This document shows positions 7,972-14,899 of a DNA stretch of 20,858 bases, piece by piece (within the stretch, counting starts at the first letter, position 1; every line of letters begins with the position of its first letter). This stretch comes from an uncultured Oscillospiraceae bacterium. GTDB taxonomy: Bacteria > Bacillota > Clostridia > Oscillospirales > Acutalibacteraceae. The position numbers and the translations under genes are program-made. The stretch lies in assembly GCA_900545625.1 (NCBI GenBank), contig UQZS01000028.1:1-20858 (forward strand), read 5' to 3'. A model generated the notes under the pieces. The model ran no database searches. It was given only the letters and a program-made list of their open reading frames with translations, and had not been told where the DNA came from.

Positions 7972-8933
7972 GCTTTCGCTCCGAGGCATTGCTCCATAAA
8001 CTGCTCCATTGCCGCCATATAAGCTTCAGGCGCGGTATAGAAACTCCGCGCATGCACGGCACCGGGCACGGTCAGCTTTTCTTTTGCGGTCACACATGCG
8101 TCGTACAACTCGCCCTGCATATAGTACGGCACATACAGGTCGTCACCGCCGTGGACGAATAAGATCGGCACTTTAGCGCGCCGCACCGCGTCAATGGGCG
8201 AGGCGTCGCGGAACGAGTACCCGCAGAAAATGCGGCAGTACAGGTCGCAAAGATGCAGCAGCGGAAAGTCAGGCAGATGGAAAGATGTATGCAGCTGGTA
8301 AGAAAATTCCGCCCATGCCGAGGTGTACGCGCAGTCCGCGATCACACCGCGCACCGCCGTGCCTTCTGTGCGATCACTCATCATCAGCACCGTCGCACCG
8401 CCCAAAGACACGCCCAAAAGGAAGATCGGCATTTTTGGGAAATGTTCTTCGAGATACCGTACCCATAAAAACGAATCCTTCGATTCGTGCGTGCCGTAGC
8501 CCATGTATTTTCCGTCGCTGTCGCCGCAGCCGCGGTGATCGGGCATCAGCACGACATAGCCCTTTTCATACAGAGCTGGCGCGGTAAAGCGGAATTCCCG
8601 CAGTCCCGTGCTTCTTGATCCGTGACAGGCGAGCACCGCCTTGCCGTTGGGCTTTTCGGGCACGAGCAGCCGCGCGACCAGCCGCGCGCCGTCGGGGGCG
8701 GTCAGGGTGATCTCCTGAAGCGGCAGGCTTTTCAAATGTGCAAGCGCCGCCGCTGCGGCGTTTTCGTATGTATCGTTCCGTACACCGCCGCCCGCAATGA
8801 TCTTGCCGAGAAACCGCGGCAAAGGGATCGTCCGGCGCCACACGAGCTGGTTGAAAATGAAACCGCACAGCAATAGGAGAAGTATAACGATCACAGCGGC
8901 TGTGATGCCCAATCCGACCCAAAAGGCTTCCAT
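7968..8933 (-). CDS. Membrane-anchored alpha/beta hydrolase (serine hydrolase)
   Basis: 321 residues. The N-terminal helix at ~5-29 (ITAAVIVILLLLLCGFIF) is followed by positive residues, so it is an uncleaved anchor. The alpha/beta-hydrolase core shows the oxyanion segment CHGSRSTG (~103-110), PDHRGCGDSDG (~131-141), the nucleophile elbow GVSLGGA with S176, HGGDD with D263/D264, and the catalytic H293 in GAVHARSF. The layout resembles Bem46-type or S9-like esterases. The ATG at 8933 has GGGAGGA about 7 bases upstream. The gene follows the PI-PLC stop by two bases and overlaps the next gene by 4 bases. Esterase, lipase or peptidase activity is possible; next to a PI-PLC-like enzyme a deacylase or lipid esterase is attractive but unproven. 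Confidence 0.88.
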   Translation of the reverse strand: MEAFWVGLGITAAVIVILLLLLCGFIFNQLVWRRTIPLPRFLGKIIAGGGVRNDTYENAAAAALAHLKSLPLQEITLTAPDGARLVARLLVPEKPNGKAVLACHGSRSTGLREFRFTAPALYEKGYVVLMPDHRGCGDSDGKYMGYGTHESKDSFLWVRYLEEHFPKMPIFLLGVSLGGATVLMMSDRTEGTAVRGVIADCAYTSAWAEFSYQLHTSFHLPDFPLLHLCDLYCRIFCGYSFRDASPIDAVRRAKVPILFVHGGDDLYVPYYMQGELYDACVTAKEKLTVPGAVHARSFYTAPEAYMAAMEQFMEQCLGAKA

Positions 8934-8935
8934 GG

Positions 8936-9844
8936 CTATTCCTCCCGTTTTGACGCGGTTACGGCGTAGATTTGTAAATTCGACCGCATGATCTTATCAC
9001 ACAGCGAACGGTCAATGAAATCCAAAAAAAACCAGCCCTGCGCGCGGCTACCGCGCAGCGCATACGCCGCAAATTCGGCATTGACCGCGCCTGCGTTTTG
9101 CGCAGGAATCCCGTGGCCGCCGCAGGTGCTCAAAAAATGCAGGCAAATGCGGCTCGCGGTCGGCGCACAGATATCGAGAAAGGGCTTGGCGCACCGCGCC
9201 CATTTGATATCGGGCGGCAGGTGATAGCGGTCCTGCACCTCGGCGCACAGCTTTTCGCTCATGCGCATATGTACGGGTTCGGTGTGTTTGCGGGAGCCCT
9301 GGTCCTCCCAATCGGAAAAATCCAGACCGCAGACTTCCTTGCTTTCAAAGTCCGACGGCCGCGGGCAGCGGCGCAGCAGCACGAGCTTCCCGCGGCACGC
9401 ACCCAGCGTCGGCACACGGTTTCCCAAATACCAACGCGACATATTCGGGCGGATGTAAGTTTCGTAAAACGCACGGAAAAAGGCCGTGCTTTCACGCCCG
9501 CGGTCAGATTTTATGCTTACTACAAGTGTTTCACGCGGGTGCAGCTCCAAAAAAGAAACACATGTGGCAAAAACGTCATCAAAGCACAGGCGCGTCCTGC
9601 GTGTATCGTCCGTAAAGCAGTCCGCATGGCTGTGCACAAGGAAAAACCGCCCGCGCGCAAGGTACAGGCGAATGTCCAAAAGCCGCACGCCGAGCCGCAG
9701 CTGTTCTTCGATCGTTATGTTTTGACAGCGCGCAATTTTACGAAGCGCGCAAAACGCTGTTGCGCTGTCATGCGTGCCGGCAAGATTGATTTGGGACAGA
9801 GAAAGGTCGTCCGCAAGCGCGGACAAAACCAATGGTTGTTCCAT
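8936..9844 (-). CDS. PI-PLC X-domain phosphodiesterase
   Basis: 302 residues from the ATG at 9844, which has GGGGAGGTG about 6 bases upstream; an upstream extension lacks a site and is AT-rich. The protein has the X-domain layout of bacterial phosphatidylinositol-specific phospholipase C: INLAGTHDSAT with the general base/acid H25, RLLDIRLY (~54-61), and FLVHSHADCF with the second catalytic histidine at H71 or H73. Bacterial PI-PLCs cleave the phosphodiester of phosphatidylinositol or GPI by a cyclic inositol phosphate route without calcium. Unlike the secreted Bacillus and Listeria enzymes, this one shows no signal peptide, so it may act inside the cell or leave by another route. It is the first gene of the operon. 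Substrate specificity cannot be read; a glycerophosphodiester or another inositol-type phosphodiester is possible. Confidence 0.85.
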   Translation of the reverse strand: MEQPLVLSALADDLSLSQINLAGTHDSATAFCALRKIARCQNITIEEQLRLGVRLLDIRLYLARGRFFLVHSHADCFTDDTRRTRLCFDDVFATCVSFLELHPRETLVVSIKSDRGRESTAFFRAFYETYIRPNMSRWYLGNRVPTLGACRGKLVLLRRCPRPSDFESKEVCGLDFSDWEDQGSRKHTEPVHMRMSEKLCAEVQDRYHLPPDIKWARCAKPFLDICAPTASRICLHFLSTCGGHGIPAQNAGAVNAEFAAYALRGSRAQGWFFLDFIDRSLCDKIMRSNLQIYAVTASKREE

Positions 9845-9862
9845 GGCGCACACCTCCCCAGT

Positions 9863-9891
9863 ATCATACCGTATTTTCACAAAAAAAGCAA
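9863..9891 (-). promoter_or_regulatory. Sigma-A-like promoter candidate for the PI-PLC-to-mannosidase operon
   Basis: On the - strand TTGCTT (complement of 9886-9891) is followed after exactly 17 bases by TATGAT (complement of 9863-9868). The start of transcription would lie ~12-15 bases before the PI-PLC gene's Shine-Dalgarno. The -10 matches 5 of 6 and the -35 only 3 of 6. The spacer region is AT-rich. Confidence 0.5.
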
Positions 9892-10011
9892 TCATCCACA
9901 CAAGAAATCTTCATAAAGCACAAGAAAATCTATATATTTTGCCTAAGCTGTCGGGAATCGAACACAATATGGTTTTCGGCATATCGGGCTCAACTCCCGG
10001 CAGATTAAATC

Positions 10012-10046
10012 AAAAACCGCCCCGGCAGATACTGCCGAGGCGGTTT
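10012..10046 (-). terminator. Rho-independent terminator after the LRR-dockerin gene
   Basis: The arms 10014-10028 and 10032-10046 pair over 15 positions with a 3-base loop. The one mismatch on the + strand becomes a G-U pair in the - strand RNA, and UUUUUG follows. It lies 25 bases after the stop of the LRR-dockerin gene and ends the sigma-factor operon. Confidence 0.88.
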
Positions 10047-10070
10047 CCTGAAAGGAAAAGATGAAATATG

Positions 10071-12272
10071 TCAGAAGGCGGTCGATGTGTTTAACTTTAT
10101 ATCCATCAGCGCGAGGTCAAAGCCGTCTACCGCGCCGTCACCGTTTAAGTCTGCCGCGGCAAACTGGGCTTCGGTGAGCTGTAAAGAGCCTACGCAGGCG
10201 CTTGCGAGCAGCGCATAGTCGGCAAGCGCCAAAATGCCGTCGCCGCTGACGTCCCCGGGTAAAACCTCATCGGGCAGGGGAGGCGCCTCTGTAATTTCAA
10301 ACGTCAGGGCAAGCTCCCCCGTGAAATTGCCGATGCCCGTAACGGTCACGTGTGCAGTACCGGGCGCGGTATTGTCGGAATACGCCAGCAGGTAATCCGT
10401 GCCGAGTTCCAAAATGTAGTCGTTGAAAGTCAGCGCAACGGCAGGCTCACACGGTTCGTCGGTGGCAGTCTGCGCCGTGATCCCGCCGCACTGTACGCCG
10501 TCGGAAAGGTCGCGCTGCATAATGGCGAATTTGCCGATGCTCGCGAACATGCTGTAAGCGCCCTTACCAAGCACCGTCACGCTTGCGGTGCCCGCATGGA
10601 CGTTGTCCTTATAAAAGACTTCAAAATCCGTGTCTTTGGTCAGGGTCTTACCGCTTGCCGTTACGGTCAGTTCCGGCTCGATCGACGCACCTGTAAAGGT
10701 CTGATTCTCGATGGGTGAGAGCACGAGGGTCGTGACGGGGATGCTGTTCGCTTTAGCGTAGGTGTATGCGTAGCACGTTTCGCTCGGGCAGACGATCGTC
10801 AAGTTGTCGCTCCCGTCGAACGCCGTGTCGTCGATTTCCTCCACCGCGTCGGAAATATAAACCGTTTCCAGAGCATCGCAGTCCGCAAAGGCATAGGCCT
10901 CCACGCTTTCTACAGCGCTGCCGAGCAAAGCGGTGGAAAGGGAGTCGGTGTTTTGAAACGCCTGTGCCGAAACGGTCGCCGCAGCGCTGTCATCGTCACG
11001 GTAAACGACTTCTTCGAGATTCGTACAGTCATCAAACGCGCTGCTGTCTATTGCCGCAACATTCGTCAGATCGATGGACGTGAGCGACGTGCAGCCCGCG
11101 AAAACAAGCGCGGAAAGGTATTCGATCTTGCCGAACGTCACATTTTGCAGCTTGTCGCAGTCCTGGAAGCACGCTTTTGGCAGTTCGGTGTAGACCGAGC
11201 CGCGGTCAAAGCCCACGGTGGTGAGGTTTCGGCAGTGCCAGAACGCCTTTTCTCCGATGGAAGTCACGCTTTTCGGGATGAAAATGCTTGTGATGCCGGT
11301 GTTGTAAAATGCAGCTTTGCTGATTTCCTCGACGTTTGCGGAAAGCACGACGTTCTCCAACTGCAAAGCGGCGCCGAAATCGATCCAGCCATCGGGCAGC
11401 AGGTCGTTATCCATCAGATCCAGCTCGCCGACATAGCGGATGGAGGCGTTTGCCAGATGCAGCCCGCCGAAGGCGTCGTAAAAATGTTTGACCGTCGAGG
11501 GCATGATGTAAATGCTTGCCGCCTTGCCCGCCGGGTAGCAGTAAAGCTCCGTCATATCGCGGCTGAACAGCACCCCGCCCCAGGCGCGGTAATACGGGTT
11601 CGCGCTGTCTACGGTGATGCGCTTCATATTGTTGCAGTTGGGCGCGATGTTTTTCTGCTGCGCGGTGGTCTCATAAGGATCGATCAGAAAGCTTACGTCA
11701 AAGCCAAAATTTTCAGAAAGGTCAAATCCTACGTTTTTGAACGCCGTGATCCAAGGCTCAGCGCTCTGCGTGCGCACGGGGCCGACGTTTTTCCCTAAGT
11801 GCAGAGAGGAAAGGTTCGTCATGCCAAAGGCGGCGGCGCCGATCTCCGTCACGCTTTCGGGCAATACAAGATCGCCCGAAATGGGCGCGCCTGCAAAGGC
11901 GTACGCGCCGATATAGGTCAAATTTTGCAGGTCGGCTATGTTGATCTCCGAAAGCGCTTCGCAGGCGAAAAACGCCATCATACCGATGGTTTCGACCGTT
12001 TCGGGCAGCGTCACCGATTGCAGCTTCGACTTATAGGAAAACGCGCCGGGTGCGATCTCGGTGACGGGATAGCCGTCGATGGAAGCAGGTACGGTGATGT
12101 GTGTCTCGTCCCCCGTGTATTGCGTGATCGTAACGGTATCGTTCTGCGCGGTATATACAAGCCCGTCGGCGGTTTCTAAGGCGAAGGACGCCACGGGGAA
12201 TGCTGTGATGCACAGGATCACGGCAAGCAGGAGCACAGCGGCTTTTTGCCATACATGGGTTTTGCGTTTCAT
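10071..12272 (-). CDS. Secreted BspA-type leucine-rich-repeat protein with C-terminal dockerin
   Basis: 733 residues. The signal peptide (h-region ~11-24) is probably cut after A31. Many LRR_5 (BspA/Treponema-type) repeats follow (~55-510), with units such as VTEIAPGAFSYKSKLQSVTLP. Next come two Ig-like repeats (~517-664), each with a GTDY/DTDF...GTAxVTVxGxG pattern. The C-terminus (~671-733) is a type I dockerin with two calcium loops, DVSGDGILALAD and DLNGDGAVDGFD. The second loop is complete; in the first, position 9 is Ala instead of Asn/Asp. A dockerin would attach the protein to a cohesin scaffold, so it is probably part of a cellulosome-like surface complex, where LRRs usually mediate binding. 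The ATG at 12272 is one base after the previous stop, and its AAGGAGGT site lies in that gene's last codons, so the two are coupled. Confidence 0.9.
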   Translation of the reverse strand: MKRKTHVWQKAAVLLLAVILCITAFPVASFALETADGLVYTAQNDTVTITQYTGDETHITVPASIDGYPVTEIAPGAFSYKSKLQSVTLPETVETIGMMAFFACEALSEINIADLQNLTYIGAYAFAGAPISGDLVLPESVTEIGAAAFGMTNLSSLHLGKNVGPVRTQSAEPWITAFKNVGFDLSENFGFDVSFLIDPYETTAQQKNIAPNCNNMKRITVDSANPYYRAWGGVLFSRDMTELYCYPAGKAASIYIMPSTVKHFYDAFGGLHLANASIRYVGELDLMDNDLLPDGWIDFGAALQLENVVLSANVEEISKAAFYNTGITSIFIPKSVTSIGEKAFWHCRNLTTVGFDRGSVYTELPKACFQDCDKLQNVTFGKIEYLSALVFAGCTSLTSIDLTNVAAIDSSAFDDCTNLEEVVYRDDDSAAATVSAQAFQNTDSLSTALLGSAVESVEAYAFADCDALETVYISDAVEEIDDTAFDGSDNLTIVCPSETCYAYTYAKANSIPVTTLVLSPIENQTFTGASIEPELTVTASGKTLTKDTDFEVFYKDNVHAGTASVTVLGKGAYSMFASIGKFAIMQRDLSDGVQCGGITAQTATDEPCEPAVALTFNDYILELGTDYLLAYSDNTAPGTAHVTVTGIGNFTGELALTFEITEAPPLPDEVLPGDVSGDGILALADYALLASACVGSLQLTEAQFAAADLNGDGAVDGFDLALMDIKLNTSTAF

Positions 12273-12273
12273 A

Positions 12274-13329
12274 TTATTGTACCTCCTTAGTCAGGATAAA
12301 GGAAAATGCACGTTCACTATAGCTGACAGTCACAAGTGCTTTATTTTCCAAGTCCATGAAATTGCGCTCGATCGTGATCTCATATTCCTCAGGTGTGAGC
12401 GTGCGCTCGCTGCCGTCGGAATATACCGCCTTGACCGTCATGCCGGACAGATCGATGTCATCGAAAGAGGACACGGTAAAGGTGTAATCCGGCGGAAATA
12501 CGCCGTAGATGGAGTTCAGGATCACACTCTCGGGCACGGCGTTCACCGTAACGCCGTAACTGAAAGAAAGCCCTTCGTAAAAAACGGTGACGGTGTATTT
12601 GCCCGGATCCTGTGAAAAACCGCTTCCCGTTTGCACCGTGCAGTCCGCCAGCGGTACCTCCCGCTCGCTGCCGTCCGAGTAGACGACCATGACGCGAACG
12701 CCTGCCATATCGAGCTTCTCGCCGACCAAGTATTCGGTTTTAAGCGTGTCGGGGAAAACGCCGTACATGCGCGCGGGCCCGATTTCCACTTCTTTTGTCG
12801 CTGCTTTTTGTACCGCGCAGGTCGCAGACTCGGCGGGTTCGCTCGGCGTTTGTGTAACGGGTTCGGTTACAGCAGGCTGTGTTTCCGCCGGTTCTTCGTG
12901 CTCCGGCGCGGGCAGCGTGGTTTCCTCCATGCCGAACAGTGCCGCGATCTTTTCGGAAACACTGCGGGTGATACGTTCCCCGGTCGCCGTTTGCGAAGCG
13001 GCCGTACCCGCGGCGACAAGCAGAACGGCGCAGGCACATGCGACATACAGTGCGCGGTGCCGACGGATGCCGTAGGCGGAACGTGCGCAGATTTTTCGGC
13101 GCAGTTTTTCGCAGCTTTCGAGCGTTTGCAGGATCACGGGCGCCGTGTCTTCCGCCTGCAAAAACAGCAGCGCGTCGGCACAGGCGTCGATCAGCGTGAC
13201 GTCCATCTCGTCGCCGCGTTCGAGCTCGGCGTCTATGGTCTCGTTCAAAAGACAGCGGCATTCCGCAAGAAACCCGTGCTCATCCCACAGTTCGCGTAAA
13301 ATTTCATCGGTCACAATGAGAGATTGCAA
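12274..13329 (-). CDS. Single-pass membrane protein with two Big_3 Ig-like domains; putative anti-sigma/sensor
   Basis: 351 residues from a TTG at 13329, chosen because AAGGAGGG sits 7 bases upstream and the previous gene stops 13 bases before. Layout: cytoplasmic domain 1-90, transmembrane helix ~93-112, Pro/Glu/Thr-rich linker ~137-170, then two Ig-like domains (~187-262 and ~273-349). The repeats share YGVFPD/YGVFPP, GVRVMVVYSDGSER and GMTVKAVYSDGSER, a pattern typical of Big_3 (bacterial Ig-like group 3). The gene follows an ECF sigma factor, the usual place for an anti-sigma factor, and the topology resembles RsgI-type sensors with outside ligand domains. The cytoplasmic part has no HxxxCxxC zinc anti-sigma motif and I do not recognise it as a known anti-sigma domain, so the regulatory role is inference. 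Confidence 0.75.
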   Translation of the reverse strand: MQSLIVTDEILRELWDEHGFLAECRCLLNETIDAELERGDEMDVTLIDACADALLFLQAEDTAPVILQTLESCEKLRRKICARSAYGIRRHRALYVACACAVLLVAAGTAASQTATGERITRSVSEKIAALFGMEETTLPAPEHEEPAETQPAVTEPVTQTPSEPAESATCAVQKAATKEVEIGPARMYGVFPDTLKTEYLVGEKLDMAGVRVMVVYSDGSEREVPLADCTVQTGSGFSQDPGKYTVTVFYEGLSFSYGVTVNAVPESVILNSIYGVFPPDYTFTVSSFDDIDLSGMTVKAVYSDGSERTLTPEEYEITIERNFMDLENKALVTVSYSERAFSFILTKEVQ

Positions 13330-13336
13330 ATCAAGT

Positions 13337-13344
13337 CCCTCCTT
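13337..13344 (-). promoter_or_regulatory. Shine-Dalgarno deciding the TTG start of the Big_3 membrane protein
   Basis: The - strand reads AAGGAGGG, a 7-base spacer, then TTG at 13329. The site overlaps the stop codon of the sigma-factor gene. No ATG or GTG in this frame is equally well placed. Confidence 0.7.
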
Positions 13345-13882
13345 ACGTTTGGTCTTGTAAAGTTTGCGACAACCTTTCCCGAACGGCGGCGCGCAGACGC
13401 GAGGTGCGCTTGGCGGCGGCAGCCGGCGTGATGTCCAAAAGCTCTGCGATCTCACGCAGACTTCGCTTTTCCATGTATTTGAGGCGGTAAAGCGTCTGCT
13501 CGGCTTCGGAAAGTGTCTCTAAAAGCGCCCGGGCGCACGCCTCGTAGTCCGGCTCCTGTTCCGAAAAGGGGATCGGCTGCGCGGCGGCAAGGGTTTCCGC
13601 GATCTCAAGCGGGGCATGCCGCTTTTGTTCACGCGCGTAGCGTGCGACCGCCTGTTTCAGGAAATTGTCGGTCGTGCGGTACAGAAAGGCGCGCGGATTT
13701 TGGATCTCTTCGCCGCTGAGCAGTTTGTTGTAGAAGACCAGAAAAGCCTCCTGTACACAGTCATCTGCCTGGATGCGCGCGTCGCCCATACGTGCCGCAC
13801 AGTATTTGATCAAAGAAAGATAGCAGGCTTCATAGGCTTCGGTAAACCTTTTGTCCGCCCGTCGTTTTGCAGCGCTGTTCAA
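13343..13882 (-). CDS. ECF-type RNA polymerase sigma factor
   Basis: About 179 residues if started at the TTG at 13882. Region 2 spans ~15-83, with ADDCVQEAFLVFYNKL at ~39-54 and ARAFLYRTTDNFLKQ-like text binding core polymerase and the -10. Region 4 spans ~122-172, with an HTH (SLREIAELLDITPAAAAKRTSR at ~141-162) for the -35. Start choice is uncertain: AAAGGGGG lies 12 bases before this TTG, while further TTG codons at 13918 and 13927 have no ribosome binding site and abut the recO terminator. The gene leads an operon with a membrane-spanning Ig-domain protein and an LRR-dockerin protein, so it probably switches on these and perhaps other surface genes after a signal from outside. No clear sigma-A promoter is visible; a TTGTCA occurs just after the terminator, without a good -10. 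Confidence 0.88.
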   Translation of the reverse strand: MNSAAKRRADKRFTEAYEACYLSLIKYCAARMGDARIQADDCVQEAFLVFYNKLLSGEEIQNPRAFLYRTTDNFLKQAVARYAREQKRHAPLEIAETLAAAQPIPFSEQEPDYEACARALLETLSEAEQTLYRLKYMEKRSLREIAELLDITPAAAAKRTSRLRAAVRERLSQTLQDQT

Positions 13883-13935
13883 ACCGAAAGTCCGCCCCCT
13901 TTCATTCGGTAGTCGCAAAAATTGCAAAAAATGAC

Positions 13936-13963
13936 AAAAAAAGACGCCGTAGGGCGCCTTTTT
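13936..13963 (-). terminator. Rho-independent terminator after recO
   Basis: The - strand RNA has a run of A, GGCGCC, the loop CUAC, GGCGUC, then UUUUUUU. The 6-bp GC stem (with one G-U pair) can extend by A-U pairs. It starts ~16 bases after the recO stop and separates the housekeeping block from the sigma-factor operon. Confidence 0.88.
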
Positions 13964-13978
13964 GGTTTCCGCGCATAT

Positions 13979-14722
13979 TTACAGCTTACGCACGGAATTG
14001 TAAAACTCCAAGGTTTTTAAGCGGCGTTCCACCCGGCTTCGCAAGTAGGCTTCCGTAACATAGGCAAGCTCTTCGGTAACGTTACCGCTCGTCCGGAAGG
14101 CATAGAGCTTTTGAAAATCCGAAAACACAATATGCCGCATCGCATTGACAACGCCTAAAGAGAGCGCAAACGGCGCTGTGGCGGGCGCGCAGTTGTCACA
14201 GTATAAAAGCCCTTCCGAAATGTCAAAATACATAGGATCGGATTCAAAACAACCGCATTTTTCGCAGGCGACAAGATTCGGCGCATAACCGGCGAGAGAA
14301 AGCAGCCGCAGTTCCGTAAGGGCCTTGAGCATTTCAGGCGGCCGTTTGCCGTTTGCAAGCATATAAAGCGAATTCAAAAGCAGCCGCAGATTATCGCGTG
14401 CATTTTCTTCTTCAGGCGAAAAAATAAGCCCGAGTTCGAGGAAATATTCCCCGAGTGCGAGCTTTTCCAGATCGTCGCGCAGCCCGAAAAACATCTCCAA
14501 AGCCTCGGCTTCGTCGATTATGTAGCTGTCTTTACCCGAATAGATCGACAGCCGTGCATAGCAGAATTTGGTGGTCGCCGCCTGCTTTTTGCTTTTGACA
14601 GATTTCGCACCGCGCACGAATGCGCGCAGCACGCCGCGCTCTTCGGTGAGCACCGTCACCAGCTTGTCGCGCTCACCGATATTCTGTTCTTTGAGGATCA
14701 GTCCCTTGGTCGTCAGGTTCAT
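13979..14722 (-). CDS. recO: DNA repair protein RecO
   Basis: 247 residues, the normal length. The N-terminal OB-fold contains KGLILKEQNIGERDKLVTVL and RGVLRAFVRGAKSVKSK. A helical domain follows with a zinc site of four cysteines, CEKC (C153/C156) and CDNC (C175/C178). RecO anneals single strands and helps RecR load RecA at gaps in the RecF pathway. The ATG at 14722 has CGAGGA about 8 bases upstream, inside the upstream yqzL-like gene, which overlaps recO by 50 bases. The order era-yqzL-recO is conserved in Bacillota. Last gene of the phoH operon. Confidence 0.93.
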   Translation of the reverse strand: MNLTTKGLILKEQNIGERDKLVTVLTEERGVLRAFVRGAKSVKSKKQAATTKFCYARLSIYSGKDSYIIDEAEALEMFFGLRDDLEKLALGEYFLELGLIFSPEEENARDNLRLLLNSLYMLANGKRPPEMLKALTELRLLSLAGYAPNLVACEKCGCFESDPMYFDISEGLLYCDNCAPATAPFALSLGVVNAMRHIVFSDFQKLYAFRTSGNVTEELAYVTEAYLRSRVERRLKTLEFYNSVRKL

Positions 14723-14834
14723 CCAATTCGTCCTCGCCGCGGCGGTTTTGAAATTCGGGACGATTCCTGCAATACGCCAAATAGTCCTGAATGCTGCCGC
14801 TCTTCATAAAAATATCCCAATACGTTTGTCCCAT
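14673..14834 (-). CDS. YqzL-like small protein (53 aa)
   Basis: From the ATG at 14834 the protein begins MGQTYWDIFMKSGSIQDYLAY. This matches the short YqzL family (W-x-x-F, then TG-x-I-x-x-YL), which sits between era and recO in Bacillota, as here. The second half is charged (ending with RRGEDELDEPDD and QRTEYR) and its last 50 bases overlap recO in another frame. The ribosome binding site is weak (AAGCGGTG-like); the GTG three codons earlier at 14843 is an alternative start. The function of YqzL proteins is unknown. The long overlap suggests coupled translation with RecO. Confidence 0.72.
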   Translation of the reverse strand: MGQTYWDIFMKSGSIQDYLAYCRNRPEFQNRRGEDELDEPDDQGTDPQRTEYR

Positions 14835-14899
14835 GCCGCACACCGCTTTCGGAAGGTTTGTACTTTTACCTTCCCCCGCAGCGGCGGGCAAAATACCTG

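Noticed and set aside
9098..9916. 272-codon + strand open frame opposite the PI-PLC gene
   Set aside because: Arg/Ala/Gln-rich translation without motifs; the - strand encodes the PI-PLC catalytic histidine segments and has a proper ribosome binding site.
9948..9966. tRNA T-arm-like sequence (TTCGATTC on the - strand)
   Set aside because: The flanking bases do not pair as a T-stem and no acceptor, D or anticodon arm can be built around it.
10953..11798. 281-codon + strand open frame opposite the LRR gene
   Set aside because: It mirrors the repeat structure of the LRR gene on the - strand and has no motif of its own.
13895..13930. Eight-codon leader ORF (ATGAAAGGGGGCGGACTTTC...) ending in a TGA that overlaps the sigma-factor TTG
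   Set aside because: It has no ribosome binding site of its own, and its purine run is better explained as the ribosome binding site of the sigma gene.
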